A stretch of DNA of 64,000 bases from Clostridiales bacterium UBA6114 (GCA_002423435.1 DIWE01000008.1:62001-126000); one strand, 5' to 3'; counted from the stretch's first letter, positions 8,751 to 18,309 are shown. The notes: generated by a model not told the origin, from the sequence alone. A program made the numbers and translations.

Positions 8751-8779
8751 ATTATACCAATTTAAACATTTGCGGTAAA
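8751..8779 (-). promoter_or_regulatory. Promoter for the dnaD/helicase loader unit
   Basis: Read on the minus strand there is a TTTACC -35 (8774-8779), a 17-base spacer and a perfect TATAAT -10 (8751-8756), about 40 bases upstream of the dnaD start. Confidence 0.65.
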
Positions 8780-8825
8780 GCACCGCAATAGAAATGATTT
8801 TCGTTTTATTGAACCCATGGCATGT

Positions 8826-8867
8826 AAAATGCACGTCAAAAAATGTTCAATTTTTTTCGTGCATTTT
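8826..8867. promoter_or_regulatory. Inverted repeat in the dnaD-glmU divergent region
   Basis: Perfect ten-base arms AAAATGCACG (8826-8835) and CGTGCATTTT (8858-8867) flank a 22-base AT-rich centre just upstream of the glmU -10. It is a candidate operator or cruciform; no regulator is known to me for it. Confidence 0.45.
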
Positions 8868-8878
8868 TCGGTGTGTTC

Positions 8879-8887
8879 TGGTATACT
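8879..8887 (+). promoter_or_regulatory. Extended -10 promoter for glmU-prs-pth
   Basis: TGGTATACT is an extended -10 (TG plus TATACT at 8882-8887). No good -35 lies at the right distance, as is usual for extended -10 promoters. The GAGGAGGTG ribosome site of glmU follows at about 8907-8915. Confidence 0.55.
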
Positions 8888-8921
8888 AAATTATGCATGG
8901 GCTTTCGAGGAGGTGTGCGGT

Positions 8922-10157
8922 TTGGACAAAGCAAAAGCTCTTATCATTGCGCGCGGCAAAACGCGTTTTTTTCGGTTTAACCTTCTTTACTATCCCGTAG
9001 TCAAATGGATGATACGCGCGATGGAGGCGGCGGGAATCTCTGAGGCGGTAATTGTCTGCGACGGCAAAGAATCTTTTGAGGGCGTTGATTTTTCAGGGTC
9101 CTCCTGTCAGGTAAAACTAAATTGCATCTCTGATTTTGCGGGCACTACGGAAGCATTCAAATACGCGGGGGAACTTTTCGCGGATTTTGACGGACCGGTG
9201 CTCGTTTTTGATGCCCCGATGCCCGCTCTGACGGCCTCCGGGCTTACGAGCCTTCTTTCCGGCCGCTTCTCCGTTTTGATGAGCGAGGTCCTGACAAAGG
9301 AATCCTATGACGACATCCGCGTCCTTTATATGGACGCGAAAGAGCTTCAAAAAGCGATTGCCGGCGCGCCGGACTTGAGCGTGACCGGACTTTCGGCCTT
9401 CTGCCCGCGCCTTTCCTTCGCATCCTTCGAGCACACGGTGCGGCGGGAGGAGTTTTCAGACGCAAAAGACATGATGTCCCTCGCCCTTTTGGAAAATATG
9501 CTGAAACAGCGCATGTGCAGGGACTGCCTTACAAATGATATCTACATCCAGTCGCCGGACAACACCTTTCTGTCCCCGACGGTAAAAATCGAACCGGGCG
9601 CGCAGATCCTTACGGGCAGCATCCTCTACGGCGATACCCATATCGGCAAAGACGCCGTCATCGGCCCAAACGCCCTGATCTCGTCTTCGAAAATCGGGGC
9701 GAACACGACGGTGAACGCGTCGCAGGTTTATGACTCAACCGTCGGCGACGATACGAAAGTCGGCCCGTTTGCCTATATCCGGCCCGGCTGCGCCGTCGGC
9801 AGCCATGTGAGAATCGGCGATTTCGTGGAGCTTAAGAAGGCGACGATCGGCGACGGCACGAAGGTTTCCCATTTGACCTATATCGGGGACGCCGAGGTCG
9901 GGAAAAACGTCAATTTCGGGTGCGGCACGGTCACCGTAAATTATGACGGAAACGGAAAATATCTGACGCGGGTCGAAGACGGCGCGTTTATCGGCTGCAA
10001 CACGAACCTGGTAGCGCCCGTCACCGTCCACAAGGGCGCCTACACCGCCGCCGGCACCACGGTCACGAAAGACGTGCCCGCGGACGCCCTCTCGATCGGC
10101 CGGTGCCGCGAAACAATCAAGGAAAACTGGTCGCTTACGCACAAAGAAAAAAAATAA
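8922..10157 (+). CDS. glmU: GlmU-like protein with eroded uridyltransferase domain
   Basis: About 411 residues from TTG 8922, chosen because GAGGAGGTG lies seven bases upstream; a longer frame from 8817 would run through the promoter. The C-terminal left-handed beta-helix (about 215-400) keeps the glucosamine-1-phosphate acetyltransferase signatures HLTYIGDAEVG (catalytic His near 317), GCGTVTVNYDG and APVTVHKGAYTAAGTTVT. The N-terminal nucleotidyltransferase half lacks the canonical LAAGxGTRM loop, having IIARGKTRFF instead, and lacks the LPKVLH lysine. A GDVPL-like FDAPM is retained. The position before prs-pth-mfd is the conserved place for glmU. Acetyltransferase function is likely; UTP-dependent activity is doubtful. 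Confidence 0.82.
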   Translation: MDKAKALIIARGKTRFFRFNLLYYPVVKWMIRAMEAAGISEAVIVCDGKESFEGVDFSGSSCQVKLNCISDFAGTTEAFKYAGELFADFDGPVLVFDAPMPALTASGLTSLLSGRFSVLMSEVLTKESYDDIRVLYMDAKELQKAIAGAPDLSVTGLSAFCPRLSFASFEHTVRREEFSDAKDMMSLALLENMLKQRMCRDCLTNDIYIQSPDNTFLSPTVKIEPGAQILTGSILYGDTHIGKDAVIGPNALISSSKIGANTTVNASQVYDSTVGDDTKVGPFAYIRPGCAVGSHVRIGDFVELKKATIGDGTKVSHLTYIGDAEVGKNVNFGCGTVTVNYDGNGKYLTRVEDGAFIGCNTNLVAPVTVHKGAYTAAGTTVTKDVPADALSIGRCRETIKENWSLTHKEKK

Positions 10158-10228
10158 AATAGATCATCCGGTCGCCTGCCGATTAACGGACAGGCTCGCA
10201 TCAGTTTTATTTTACGGGGGTTTATCCA

Positions 10229-11188
10229 ATGATATCGCATGGCAAAAACATCAAGATTTTTTCCGGTACGGCCCATCCCGTGCTCGCGACCCAGATTGCG
10301 GCGGGACTCGGCCTTACGCTCGGAGAATCGCTTGTTTCCAATTTTTCGGACGGCGAGATATCCGTTTCGATCAATGAGACCGTGCGCGGTTCCGACGTTT
10401 TTGTGATTCAGCCTACCTGCGCGCCGGTCAACGACAACTTAATCGAGCTTCTCATCATGATCGACGCGTTCCGCCGCGCCTCCGCCGGCCGTATCACCGC
10501 AGTCATCCCATATCTCGGCTATGCGCGCCAGGACAGGAAAACGAAAGCCCGCGACCCGATTTCGGCGAAGCTCGTCGCCGACCTGATCGTCGCGGGCGGC
10601 GCCGACCGCGTACTTACGATGGATCTCCACGCCGCCCAGATCCAGGGCTTTTTCAACATCCCCGTCGACAATCTCCTCGGCACCTCCCTTCTGATCCCGC
10701 ACGCCATTGAAAAATTCGGCGTCGGCTCCGAAGACGTCTGCGTCGTGTCCCCCGACCTAGGCTCGGTCGTCCGTGCGCGGAAATTTACCGAGCGCCTAGA
10801 CGTTCCCCTCGCGATCATCGACAAGCGCCGCCAAAAGGCGAACGTCTCCGAGGTGATGAACATCATCGGCGACGTAAAGGACAAACGCGTGATCATGGTC
10901 GACGATCTGATCGACACGGCGGGAACGCTTGTAAACGCCGCCCGCGCCCTGGTCGAGAAGGGCGGCGCGGCGGAGGTCTACGCGTGCGCGACCCACGGCG
11001 TGCTGTCCGGCCCCGCGATCGAGCGCATCCAGCAAAGCTATATCAAAGAGCTGATTATTCTGGATACGATCCCGCTCAAACCGGAAAAAGCGATCGACAA
11101 GATCAAGGTCCTGTCCGTCGCCCCCCTCTTTACCGAGGCGATCGCGCGCACTTACGAGGAAGTGTCGATTTCCCCGCTCTTCTCCTGA
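10229..11188 (+). CDS. prs: Ribose-phosphate pyrophosphokinase
   Basis: A 319-residue PRPP synthetase (ribose-5-phosphate + ATP to PRPP + AMP). Signatures are FSDGEISVSINETVRGSDVFVIQ, YLGYARQDRK, the catalytic TMDLHAAQIQGFF region near residue 130, and the PRPP-binding loop VMIVDDLIDTAGTL (here VIMVDDLIDTAGT near 218). The length matches class I enzymes. It lies 71 bases after glmU and just before pth, the usual order in Firmicutes. It supplies PRPP for nucleotide, His and Trp synthesis. Confidence 0.97.
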   Translation: MISHGKNIKIFSGTAHPVLATQIAAGLGLTLGESLVSNFSDGEISVSINETVRGSDVFVIQPTCAPVNDNLIELLIMIDAFRRASAGRITAVIPYLGYARQDRKTKARDPISAKLVADLIVAGGADRVLTMDLHAAQIQGFFNIPVDNLLGTSLLIPHAIEKFGVGSEDVCVVSPDLGSVVRARKFTERLDVPLAIIDKRRQKANVSEVMNIIGDVKDKRVIMVDDLIDTAGTLVNAARALVEKGGAAEVYACATHGVLSGPAIERIQQSYIKELIILDTIPLKPEKAIDKIKVLSVAPLFTEAIARTYEEVSISPLFS

Positions 11189-11203
11189 TAAATGGAGGTT
11201 AAA

Positions 11204-11821
11204 ATGCCGATTTTCAGCCGTCTGTTAAAAACACATCAAAACGGCCCGCCGAAATGGATTATCGCGGGACTCGGCAATCCGGGCGCAAAATATGAGGGCT
11301 CGCGGCATAATGTCGGTTTTCTCGTAGCGGACGAGCTTTCGAAAAAAATGGACCTCCCGGTTAAGAACCTGAAATTCAAGGCGCTTTGCGGGCTCGGGCG
11401 GATCGGAAATACCCCGGTGCTCCTGATGAAGCCGCAGACCTTTGTAAACCTCTCCGGAGAGGCCGTGCGCACGGCGGCCTCATTTTACAAAATTCCGCCG
11501 GAGTGCGTACTGGTTATATTCGACGACATGTCTCTTCCCGTCGGCCGGCTGCGCATCCGGCGCGACGGCAGCGACGGCGGCCACAACGGTATCAAAAGCA
11601 TTATCAGCGAGCTTTCGAGCGACCGCTTCCCGCGGATCAAAATCGGTATCGGCGAGCCCCCCCGCTCCGACTATGACGCGAAAGACTGGGTGCTCGGCAA
11701 ATTTTCCCCGTCGGAGCAAAAAATTCTTTCCTCATCGATTTCCCTCGCGGTGGAGGCCGTTTCTGAAATGGTTGCCGCCGGGGTCGATTCCGCCATGAAT
11801 CGTTTTAACGGGAAATCATAA
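11204..11821 (+). CDS. pth: Peptidyl-tRNA hydrolase
   Basis: About 205 residues; the start is ATG 11204 because GGAGG (11194-11198) precedes it and would overlap the alternative ATG at 11192. It frees tRNA from prematurely released peptidyl-tRNA. Conserved parts are IIAGLGNPGAKYEGSRHNVGF (with the catalytic His in the RHN motif), LMKPQTFVNLSGEAV, IFDDMSLPVGRLRIRRDGSDGGHNGIKSI and RIKIGIGEPP. It is the third gene of the glmU-prs-pth run. Confidence 0.96.
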   Translation: MPIFSRLLKTHQNGPPKWIIAGLGNPGAKYEGSRHNVGFLVADELSKKMDLPVKNLKFKALCGLGRIGNTPVLLMKPQTFVNLSGEAVRTAASFYKIPPECVLVIFDDMSLPVGRLRIRRDGSDGGHNGIKSIISELSSDRFPRIKIGIGEPPRSDYDAKDWVLGKFSPSEQKILSSSISLAVEAVSEMVAAGVDSAMNRFNGKS

Positions 11822-11927
11822 CACTATAAGTATTATTCATCAAAAATATTATTTTTTGTATTATCCCTTTGTAAATATTTCGTGTTAATTCCACCGAATT
11901 ATCATAAAATAAAAGAGAACCCATTCC

Positions 11928-11951
11928 CCCCCGTTTTGTACGAAACGGGGG
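11928..11951 (+). other. Hairpin upstream of mfd
   Basis: A perfect nine-base stem CCCCCGTTT/AAACGGGGG with a six-base loop in the AT-rich gap between pth and mfd. The following sequence is not U-rich, so it may be a weak terminator for pth or a 5' structure of the mfd transcript. Confidence 0.45.
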
Positions 11952-11996
11952 AAATCCCTGTTGCGCTTGCGACGATCAAGAGAGGAGTTTCAGCCA

Positions 11997-14900
11997 ATGC
12001 CAAAAATATGTGACGCGCTTTACGACATGCCGGAATTTCTTTCTCTTTCGGAAAAAATAAACTTATCCCGCGCGCCGTATTCCGTGATCAGCGGCGTACA
12101 GCCTGTTCACAAGGCGCATATCATCGCGTCCCTTGTCAGAAGTTCGGGGAAAAAAAGCGTTGTCCTGTGTCCGGATGAGAACTCCTGCGCGCGGCTTTGC
12201 GCCGACTTAAATTCTTTTCTGAATAGTGACAGGGCGGCGGTGCTGTCCTCCCGCGACTTTGTGTTCCGCAACGTGGAGGCGGTTTCCCGCGAATGGGAGC
12301 AAAAGCGAATCACCTCGCTTTACGGCTTTATGACGGACAGGTTCGATATCCTCGCTGCCTCCCCTGAGGCGCTTATGGAGCGGACTCTTCCGCCCCACGT
12401 TTTGTCGGCCGCGGTTTTCAAGGTGGAGCGCTCCCGGAGATATTCCCTCGACGACCTGACAAAACGCCTGGTTCAGGCTGGATACCGGCGCTCTTTTTCC
12501 GTGGAGGGCCCGGGGCAGTTTTCCGTAAGAGGCGGAATCCTCGACTTTTTTTCGCCCGGCGAGGGGGGCCCTGTGCGCGCCGAATTTTTTGGCGACGAGA
12601 TCGATACCCTGAATTATTTCGACATCGATTCGCAAAGGCGCACCGAATCGATTTCCGAGGCGACGGTCCTCCCCGCGCTTGAGACGCTCGCCTCCTTTGC
12701 GGAAAACGGAATCGAGGGTCTTACGTCCGCTCTGCGCACCCTCGAGAAAGCAAAAACCGTCTCCAAAAACCAGGCGTTTCTTAAAACGCTCGAACAGGAC
12801 ATCGAACGGCTGTCCTCCGAGGGGAATTTCCCCGCGGTCGACCGGCTTATGTGCGTCATCTATCCGCATTTTACTTCGGCTGTTGATTTTGCGCCCCCCG
12901 ACGCGCTCGTCTTCTATGACGACTACGCCCGCGTAAAGCAGGCAGCGAGGTCGTGCGCGAAACGGACGGGCGAGGATTTGTGCTCCCTTCTGGAGGAGGG
13001 GCTCGTCTCGCCGAAGCATTCGAAATTCTGGCTCGACTTTGCGGAGCTTGCGGAAAAAACCGCGTTTCGCCACACGGTGATCCTGGACTCCTTCACGTCC
13101 GGCTCTTACGACAAGCCGGTTAAAACAATCGTCAATCTTTCGGCAAAACAGCTGCCGTCCTGCTCCGGAAGCCTGGACGCGCTGATTTCCGACATCTCGC
13201 ATTACCGCGAGCTGAACTACTCGGTGCTCGTCCTGGCCGGCAGCCGGAGCACCGCTCTTCACTTGAGCGAGCTTCTGTCGGCAGGCGGCGTCCCCGCCGC
13301 GGTCGATTTGTCCGACCCGGACCTTCCCGTGGAGGCAAAGGTCCTGATCACCGTAAAAAAACTGTCCGCCGGCTTTGAATATCCCTCCCTGCGACTTGCG
13401 GTCATTTCCGAAGGGCAGGCCGCCCAGACGCCGGCCGAAAAGCGGAAAAAATCGGGGAAACGCTCGGCGGCCGAGCGCATCCGCTCCTATTCCGACCTGA
13501 CTCCGGGCGACCTGATCGTCCACGAGCACCACGGCATCGGCCGCTTTTCGGGGATTGAGCGCATGACGGTCGACGGCTGCGAACGAGACTATATCAAGCT
13601 CGCCTTTGCCGGAACCGATTTTTTATATCTTCCGGCATCCTCCTTAGATCTCGTGTCCAAATATATCGGCGGCGGCGGTGAGGACTCCCCCGTCCGCCTG
13701 AACAAGCTCGGCGGCTCGGAATGGCAAAAGGCGAAGTCCCGCGCGAAGAGCGCCGCCAAGGACCTCGCCAAAAAGTTGATCCAGCTGTACGCTGAGCGCC
13801 GCAGGCTCGAAGGCTTCGCGTTCCCTAAGGACAGCGACTGGCAGCGCGAATTTGAAGAGGCGTTCGAATACGACGAAACGGAAGACCAGCTGCGGTGCAG
13901 CGCTGAAATCAAGGAGGACATGGAAAAAACTTATCCGATGGACCGCCTTTTGTGCGGCGACGTCGGGTTCGGGAAAACGGAGGTCGCCTTCCGCGCGGTC
14001 ATGAAATGTGTCCTCGGAGGAAAGCAGGCGGCGTTTTTGGTGCCGACGACCGTGCTCGCGCGCCAGCACTATCTGACGTCGCTGCGCCGTTTTGAGGGAT
14101 ATCCCGTCAGGGTTGAGATGCTCAGCCGCTTCCGCACGCCGATGGAACTGAAAAAGGCGCTGGCGCGTCTAAAAAATGGAAGCGCCGACCTGTGCATCGG
14201 CACGCACCGCCTTTTGCAGAAGGACGTCGTCTTCCGGGATCTCGGCCTTCTGATCATCGACGAGGAGCAGCGCTTCGGCGTCACACATAAGGAGCGCTTA
14301 AAGGAGATGTCCCGGAAAATCGACGTGCTCACCCTGACCGCGACGCCGATTCCCCGCACCCTGAACATGGCCCTCTCGGGCATCCGCGACATGTCGGTTT
14401 TAGAGGAGGCGCCGAAGGACCGCTATCCCGTCCAGACATACGTATTGGAGCACGACCCGCATCTGTTGATCGACGCGATGCGGCGCGAGCTTTCGCGCGG
14501 AGGGCAGGTCTACTACCTGCACAACCACATCGAGACGATCGAGCGCACGGCGTTTAAGATCCACGAGGAGCTTCCCGACGCCGTCGTTGAAATTGCCCAC
14601 GGCCAGATGCAGCAAAGCCAGCTAAACGACATTATGGGGCGCATGTCGGACGGGAGCATCGATATCCTTGTCTGCACGACCATTATCGAGACAGGCCTCG
14701 ACATTCCAAACGTCAATACCCTGATCATTGAAAATTCCGATACGTTCGGCCTTTCCCAGCTGCACCAGATCCGCGGCCGCGTCGGCCGCTCGCCGCGCCA
14801 TGCTTTTGCCTACTTCACCTACAGGAAGGGCAAGGTGCTTTCCGAGATCGCCCAGAAGAGGCTCTCGGCGATCCGTGAGTTCGCCGAATTCGGCTCCGGC

Positions 14901-15500
14901 TTCAAGATCGCCATGCGCGACCTTGAGATCCGCGGCGCCGGGAATGTGCTCGGGCCGGAGCAAAGCGGGCATATGATGTCGGTCGGCTACGACATGTACC
15001 TGAAGCTTCTCGAGGAAGCGGTCATCACCGAGCAGGGAGGCGAGGTCCGCGAGCGGGTCGAGTGCTCCGCTGAGTTTTCGATGAACGCAAACATCCCGCA
15101 AAAATATATTCCCGACGCCGGGCAGCGCATCGACCTTTACCGGAGGATCGCGATGATCCGGTGCAGGGAGGACCGCGAGGATCTGATCGACGAGCTGATC
15201 GACCGTTTCGGAGATCCCCCGTCGGAGACGGTTGCCCTTTTGGATATTGCGCTTTTGCGCTTCGAGGCCGGCGAGGCCGGCATCACGGACTTGTCCCAGA
15301 AGGACGGCCGCCTGATCGTCGCCTTCAAAAAACCCGATTTTTCGCGCATCTCCTATCTGTGTTCCGACCCCCACTACAAAGGGCGCGTCCTGTTAAACGC
15401 GGGCGAGTCGCCCTATATCTCCATACGGCTTAAGGAGTCCTCCCCGCTTTTGGAGGCCCGCCGGCTGATCTCGGATTATACGCAGGCCGGTACGGGCTGA
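11997..15500 (+). CDS. mfd: Transcription-repair coupling factor
   Basis: About 1167 residues, starting at ATG 11997 behind AGAGGAG. It displaces stalled RNA polymerase and recruits UvrA. Domains in order: a UvrB-like N-terminal module (about 1-340), the CarD-like RNA-polymerase-interacting domain (DLIVHEHHGIGRFSGIE near 505), the RecG-like translocase with Walker A GDVGFGKT at 654-661, the DEEQ box at 755-758, TLTATPIPRT, and the TRG-like and C-terminal D7 regions. The length is normal for Firmicutes. A large antisense open frame inside it is only a GC-driven shadow. Confidence 0.97.
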   Translation: MPKICDALYDMPEFLSLSEKINLSRAPYSVISGVQPVHKAHIIASLVRSSGKKSVVLCPDENSCARLCADLNSFLNSDRAAVLSSRDFVFRNVEAVSREWEQKRITSLYGFMTDRFDILAASPEALMERTLPPHVLSAAVFKVERSRRYSLDDLTKRLVQAGYRRSFSVEGPGQFSVRGGILDFFSPGEGGPVRAEFFGDEIDTLNYFDIDSQRRTESISEATVLPALETLASFAENGIEGLTSALRTLEKAKTVSKNQAFLKTLEQDIERLSSEGNFPAVDRLMCVIYPHFTSAVDFAPPDALVFYDDYARVKQAARSCAKRTGEDLCSLLEEGLVSPKHSKFWLDFAELAEKTAFRHTVILDSFTSGSYDKPVKTIVNLSAKQLPSCSGSLDALISDISHYRELNYSVLVLAGSRSTALHLSELLSAGGVPAAVDLSDPDLPVEAKVLITVKKLSAGFEYPSLRLAVISEGQAAQTPAEKRKKSGKRSAAERIRSYSDLTPGDLIVHEHHGIGRFSGIERMTVDGCERDYIKLAFAGTDFLYLPASSLDLVSKYIGGGGEDSPVRLNKLGGSEWQKAKSRAKSAAKDLAKKLIQLYAERRRLEGFAFPKDSDWQREFEEAFEYDETEDQLRCSAEIKEDMEKTYPMDRLLCGDVGFGKTEVAFRAVMKCVLGGKQAAFLVPTTVLARQHYLTSLRRFEGYPVRVEMLSRFRTPMELKKALARLKNGSADLCIGTHRLLQKDVVFRDLGLLIIDEEQRFGVTHKERLKEMSRKIDVLTLTATPIPRTLNMALSGIRDMSVLEEAPKDRYPVQTYVLEHDPHLLIDAMRRELSRGGQVYYLHNHIETIERTAFKIHEELPDAVVEIAHGQMQQSQLNDIMGRMSDGSIDILVCTTIIETGLDIPNVNTLIIENSDTFGLSQLHQIRGRVGRSPRHAFAYFTYRKGKVLSEIAQKRLSAIREFAEFGSGFKIAMRDLEIRGAGNVLGPEQSGHMMSVGYDMYLKLLEEAVITEQGGEVRERVECSAEFSMNANIPQKYIPDAGQRIDLYRRIAMIRCREDREDLIDELIDRFGDPPSETVALLDIALLRFEAGEAGITDLSQKDGRLIVAFKKPDFSRISYLCSDPHYKGRVLLNAGESPYISIRLKESSPLLEARRLISDYTQAGTG

Positions 15501-15750
15501 AGACATTTTTGATCTGCTCTTAAATCAGGTACCCATCGGAACGATATATGATTAAACCCGTTTTTGCGCCGCACCGGCTGTATGCGCGCGAAAGCATGCA
15601 AGGACGCGCCGATAGGGCGGATGTAAAACGGCGGCGTTTTTCAAATTTGTCGCCGCACGCGCCTTTGTCCGACGAATAATCCCGTTTGAAATCCTGTATA
15701 TTGTATATACGGAATAATTTTTAGAGACAATGCGAAGAAGGATGATATCA

Positions 15751-16758
15751 ATGAAACGGTTCCGCCGCGGACTTTCCCTTTTGATGGTTGCAGCACTTAC
15801 ATTGCTTTTGCTTGGAGGCTGCGCCGCGAAGGAAAGTCCTGTTGTCATGGTGGTCGGAGGGGAAAATATCCGAGCCCGTGAATATGCGTACTTTTTGCGC
15901 TTAAACTCGTCCTATGCCGACCCCGAGCAGGGCGACGACGGCGTAAAGGCCGCCAAGGAAATGGCTGCGAATCAGGTCATCCTGATGCATCTTATTTTTG
16001 AAAAAGCCGCCGCATATGGCATAACGCTGACAAAAGAGGACCAGGATCAGCTGAAAAACAACAAGAAGGAAAATATTGCGGCTGCCGGAGGCACCGCAGC
16101 CTATGAAAAGGCGCTGAAGGAATCCGGAATGACCGACACCCTTTTCGACAAAATCAGCGAATCGTCCGTTCTTTATCAGAAGCTCGCGGACGGTCTTTAC
16201 GCCGTCGGCGGGCCGGAGGAGCCCTCCGCGGAGGAGATCACGCGCTTTTTTGAAGAAAACTATGCCACGGTGTCCTGTATTCTGAAAGCGACGACCGACA
16301 ATAACGGCAACGCCTTGAGCGACGACCAGATCGCAAAAAAACGCGGGGAGGCGGAAGACCTTCTGGAGAAAATCAGAGACGGCGCGGATTTTCTGACCCT
16401 TGTCAAATCGGAGGGCGAAGACCCCGAGCTCACAGATACAAACGGCTATCAGTACACCTTCACCCACTCCGCCCTGACCCCTCAAAACGCGGTGGCCCCC
16501 GAGCTCGAGGACGCGGCGTTCGCCCTCGACGTGGGCGGAATCAGCGGTATCGTCGAGACGGAAAACGGCTTTCTCATCATCAAAAGACTGCCGCTCGACC
16601 AGACATATCCCGAGAAAAACCGCAGCGCATTGATCCTCGCAATGACCGATGAGCTTTTCAACGAGCAGATCCAGCAGTGGATGAAGGAAGCGACGGTCAC
16701 CTATAGCAAGGAATATGAAAACATCACGCCCTCAAACGTGGAGCTTTATCTGAAATAA
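15751..16758 (+). CDS. Peptidylprolyl isomerase lipoprotein (PrsA/SurA-like foldase)
   Basis: About 335 residues from ATG 15751, with AAGAAGG about ten bases upstream. The N-terminus is a lipoprotein signal: positive residues, a hydrophobic core, then the lipobox LGGC. A SurA-N-like helical region follows (about 25-150), then a parvulin-like domain in roughly 165-290, with FLTLVKSEGEDPEL, a C-terminal IVETENGFLIIKRL strand and the typical alternating order. It would help fold exported proteins outside the membrane. The neighbour mfd matches the arrangement in many Clostridia. Some parvulin residues are not clear, so it might be only a chaperone. Confidence 0.82.
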   Translation: MKRFRRGLSLLMVAALTLLLLGGCAAKESPVVMVVGGENIRAREYAYFLRLNSSYADPEQGDDGVKAAKEMAANQVILMHLIFEKAAAYGITLTKEDQDQLKNNKKENIAAAGGTAAYEKALKESGMTDTLFDKISESSVLYQKLADGLYAVGGPEEPSAEEITRFFEENYATVSCILKATTDNNGNALSDDQIAKKRGEAEDLLEKIRDGADFLTLVKSEGEDPELTDTNGYQYTFTHSALTPQNAVAPELEDAAFALDVGGISGIVETENGFLIIKRLPLDQTYPEKNRSALILAMTDELFNEQIQQWMKEATVTYSKEYENITPSNVELYLK

Positions 16759-16824
16759 TATCCCTAGTCCTTGTCTGTCTGTAAAGCTTTTCATTTATAT
16801 AAGTCGTCTGAAAGTGAGCCGATT

Positions 16825-18255
16825 ATGGAAAATTTACAGTTTTGCGATGCGTTTAACAGCATGTTCAGGGAATATGACGTCCGGGGCCGGGTAAGCGAAA
16901 ACGAGCTCAACGAGCGCAGCGTATACCGCATTGTAAAAGCGTATGCGAAATACCTGCGGGAAAGAAAGATCGAAAAGGCGGTCGTCGGTTACGACAACAG
17001 AAAATGCTCTCCCGGCTTTGCCGACGCGGCAATCGGAGCCTTGCGCGATATGGGCATCGACGTTTTTTTTATCGGGCTTTCCATTACGCCGCTTGTATAT
17101 TTCGCCCAGTATCACTTAAAGTCGGAGGGCGCGGTCATGATTACCGCAAGCCACAATCCGGACGGGTGGTCGGGTTTCAAGTTCGGAAAAGGGTATTCAA
17201 AAACGCTGGAATACGACGACATCCGGCTTTTGCACGACTATACGGTCAACAGGGAGATCGCCGACAGCGAAAATAAGGGGTCCCTCGAGGAAATCGACAT
17301 CCGCGGGGCGTATATCAAGGAGCTTATTTCCAGGATCAAAATGGGGCCGTATAAGCCGAAGGTCGTGCTTGACGCGGGCAACGGCGGCGCGGGGCTTTTT
17401 GTTTACGAGGTGTTCCAGCGGCTCGGCTGCCTCACCTTCCAGTTAAACTGCGACCCGGACACGGACTATCCCCACTATTTTCCGAACCCCTCCGACGTAA
17501 AGGCGAGGGCGAAACTGAAGGAGCTCGTTACCCACCCGTATATCAGCGCCGATATCGGCCTCTCCTTTGACGGAGACGGCGACAGGCTGGGCGTGGTTTC
17601 CGAGAAGGGTGAGGATATCTGGAGCGATACCGTGCTGGCGATCCTTTCAAAGCAGCTCCTCAATAAAAAACCGGGAGCGACGATCGTTTTCGACGTCAAG
17701 TGCTCCCAGGCCGTGCAGGATGTCATCGAGCAATATCATGGGCGCCCCGTCATGTGGAAAACAGGGCATTCCTATATCAAGGCGAAGATGCATGAGCTTT
17801 CGGCGGAGCTCGCGGGCGAACGCAGCGGGCACATCTTTGTCGGCGGCGAGGACTACTTCGGCTTTGACGACGCCGTCTTTGTCGGCGCAAAGCTTGCAGA
17901 ATATTTATCGCATGCCGGCGAAAGCATATCGGCGGTCGTCTCGAAATTCCCGCAATACGTGACTTCCCCCGAAATCAAGGCACATTGCGACGACACCAAA
18001 AAGTATGCCGTGATCGCGTCGGTGGTGGATCAGTTCAAAGCGGCCTGCCCCGGCAGGGTAAACGACATCAACGGGGCCAGGGTCCGGTTCGAAAATGGCT
18101 GGGGCCTCGCAAGGGCTTCCTCAAACCTGCCGGAGATCGTCATGATCTTCGAGGCGGACAGCAAACCGGCCCTTCTTGAGATCCGCTCCATATTTAAGAA
18201 TGTTTTGGGAAAGCATCCGGAAATCTCGGCAAACTGGGAAAACGACATCGTCTGA
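16825..18255 (+). CDS. Phosphomannomutase/phosphoglucomutase
   Basis: About 476 residues from ATG 16825. It is an alpha-D-phosphohexomutase, interconverting hexose 1- and 6-phosphates. The active phosphoserine lies in TASHNP (Ser109); the metal loop DGDGDR is at 249-254; the sugar-binding GERSGHIF motif follows; and the phosphate-binding domain is at the C-terminus. Sequence features fit the ManB/AlgC group rather than GlmM (inference). It likely feeds cell-envelope sugar nucleotide synthesis. A terminator follows and the next gene converges from the other strand. Confidence 0.9.
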   Translation: MENLQFCDAFNSMFREYDVRGRVSENELNERSVYRIVKAYAKYLRERKIEKAVVGYDNRKCSPGFADAAIGALRDMGIDVFFIGLSITPLVYFAQYHLKSEGAVMITASHNPDGWSGFKFGKGYSKTLEYDDIRLLHDYTVNREIADSENKGSLEEIDIRGAYIKELISRIKMGPYKPKVVLDAGNGGAGLFVYEVFQRLGCLTFQLNCDPDTDYPHYFPNPSDVKARAKLKELVTHPYISADIGLSFDGDGDRLGVVSEKGEDIWSDTVLAILSKQLLNKKPGATIVFDVKCSQAVQDVIEQYHGRPVMWKTGHSYIKAKMHELSAELAGERSGHIFVGGEDYFGFDDAVFVGAKLAEYLSHAGESISAVVSKFPQYVTSPEIKAHCDDTKKYAVIASVVDQFKAACPGRVNDINGARVRFENGWGLARASSNLPEIVMIFEADSKPALLEIRSIFKNVLGKHPEISANWENDIV

Positions 18256-18273
18256 CCTCTAAAAAAAACGTCG

Positions 18274-18309
18274 GGCCATGTAACCGCTGGTTACATGGCC
18301 TTTTCTTTT
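18274..18309. terminator. Terminator between phosphohexomutase and PucR-type genes
   Basis: A 12-base perfect stem GGCCATGTAACC/GGTTACATGGCC with a three-base loop is followed by TTTTCTTTT on the plus strand and has a run of A before it, so it can act in both directions. Confidence 0.9.

Noticed and set aside
8817..8921. N-terminal extension of the GlmU-like protein
   Set aside because: The extension would start upstream of the -10 box and the strong GAGGAGGTG site that fits TTG 8922.
12207..13532. A 441-codon antisense open frame inside mfd
   Set aside because: It is a GC-driven shadow of a clear, full-length mfd; composition is rich in Arg and Gly, without any recognisable domain.
15501..15750. 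Possible RNA gene or promoter between mfd and the foldase gene
   Set aside because: TATATT and TATATA occur, but no -35 at a usable distance and no conserved RNA structure could be recognised.
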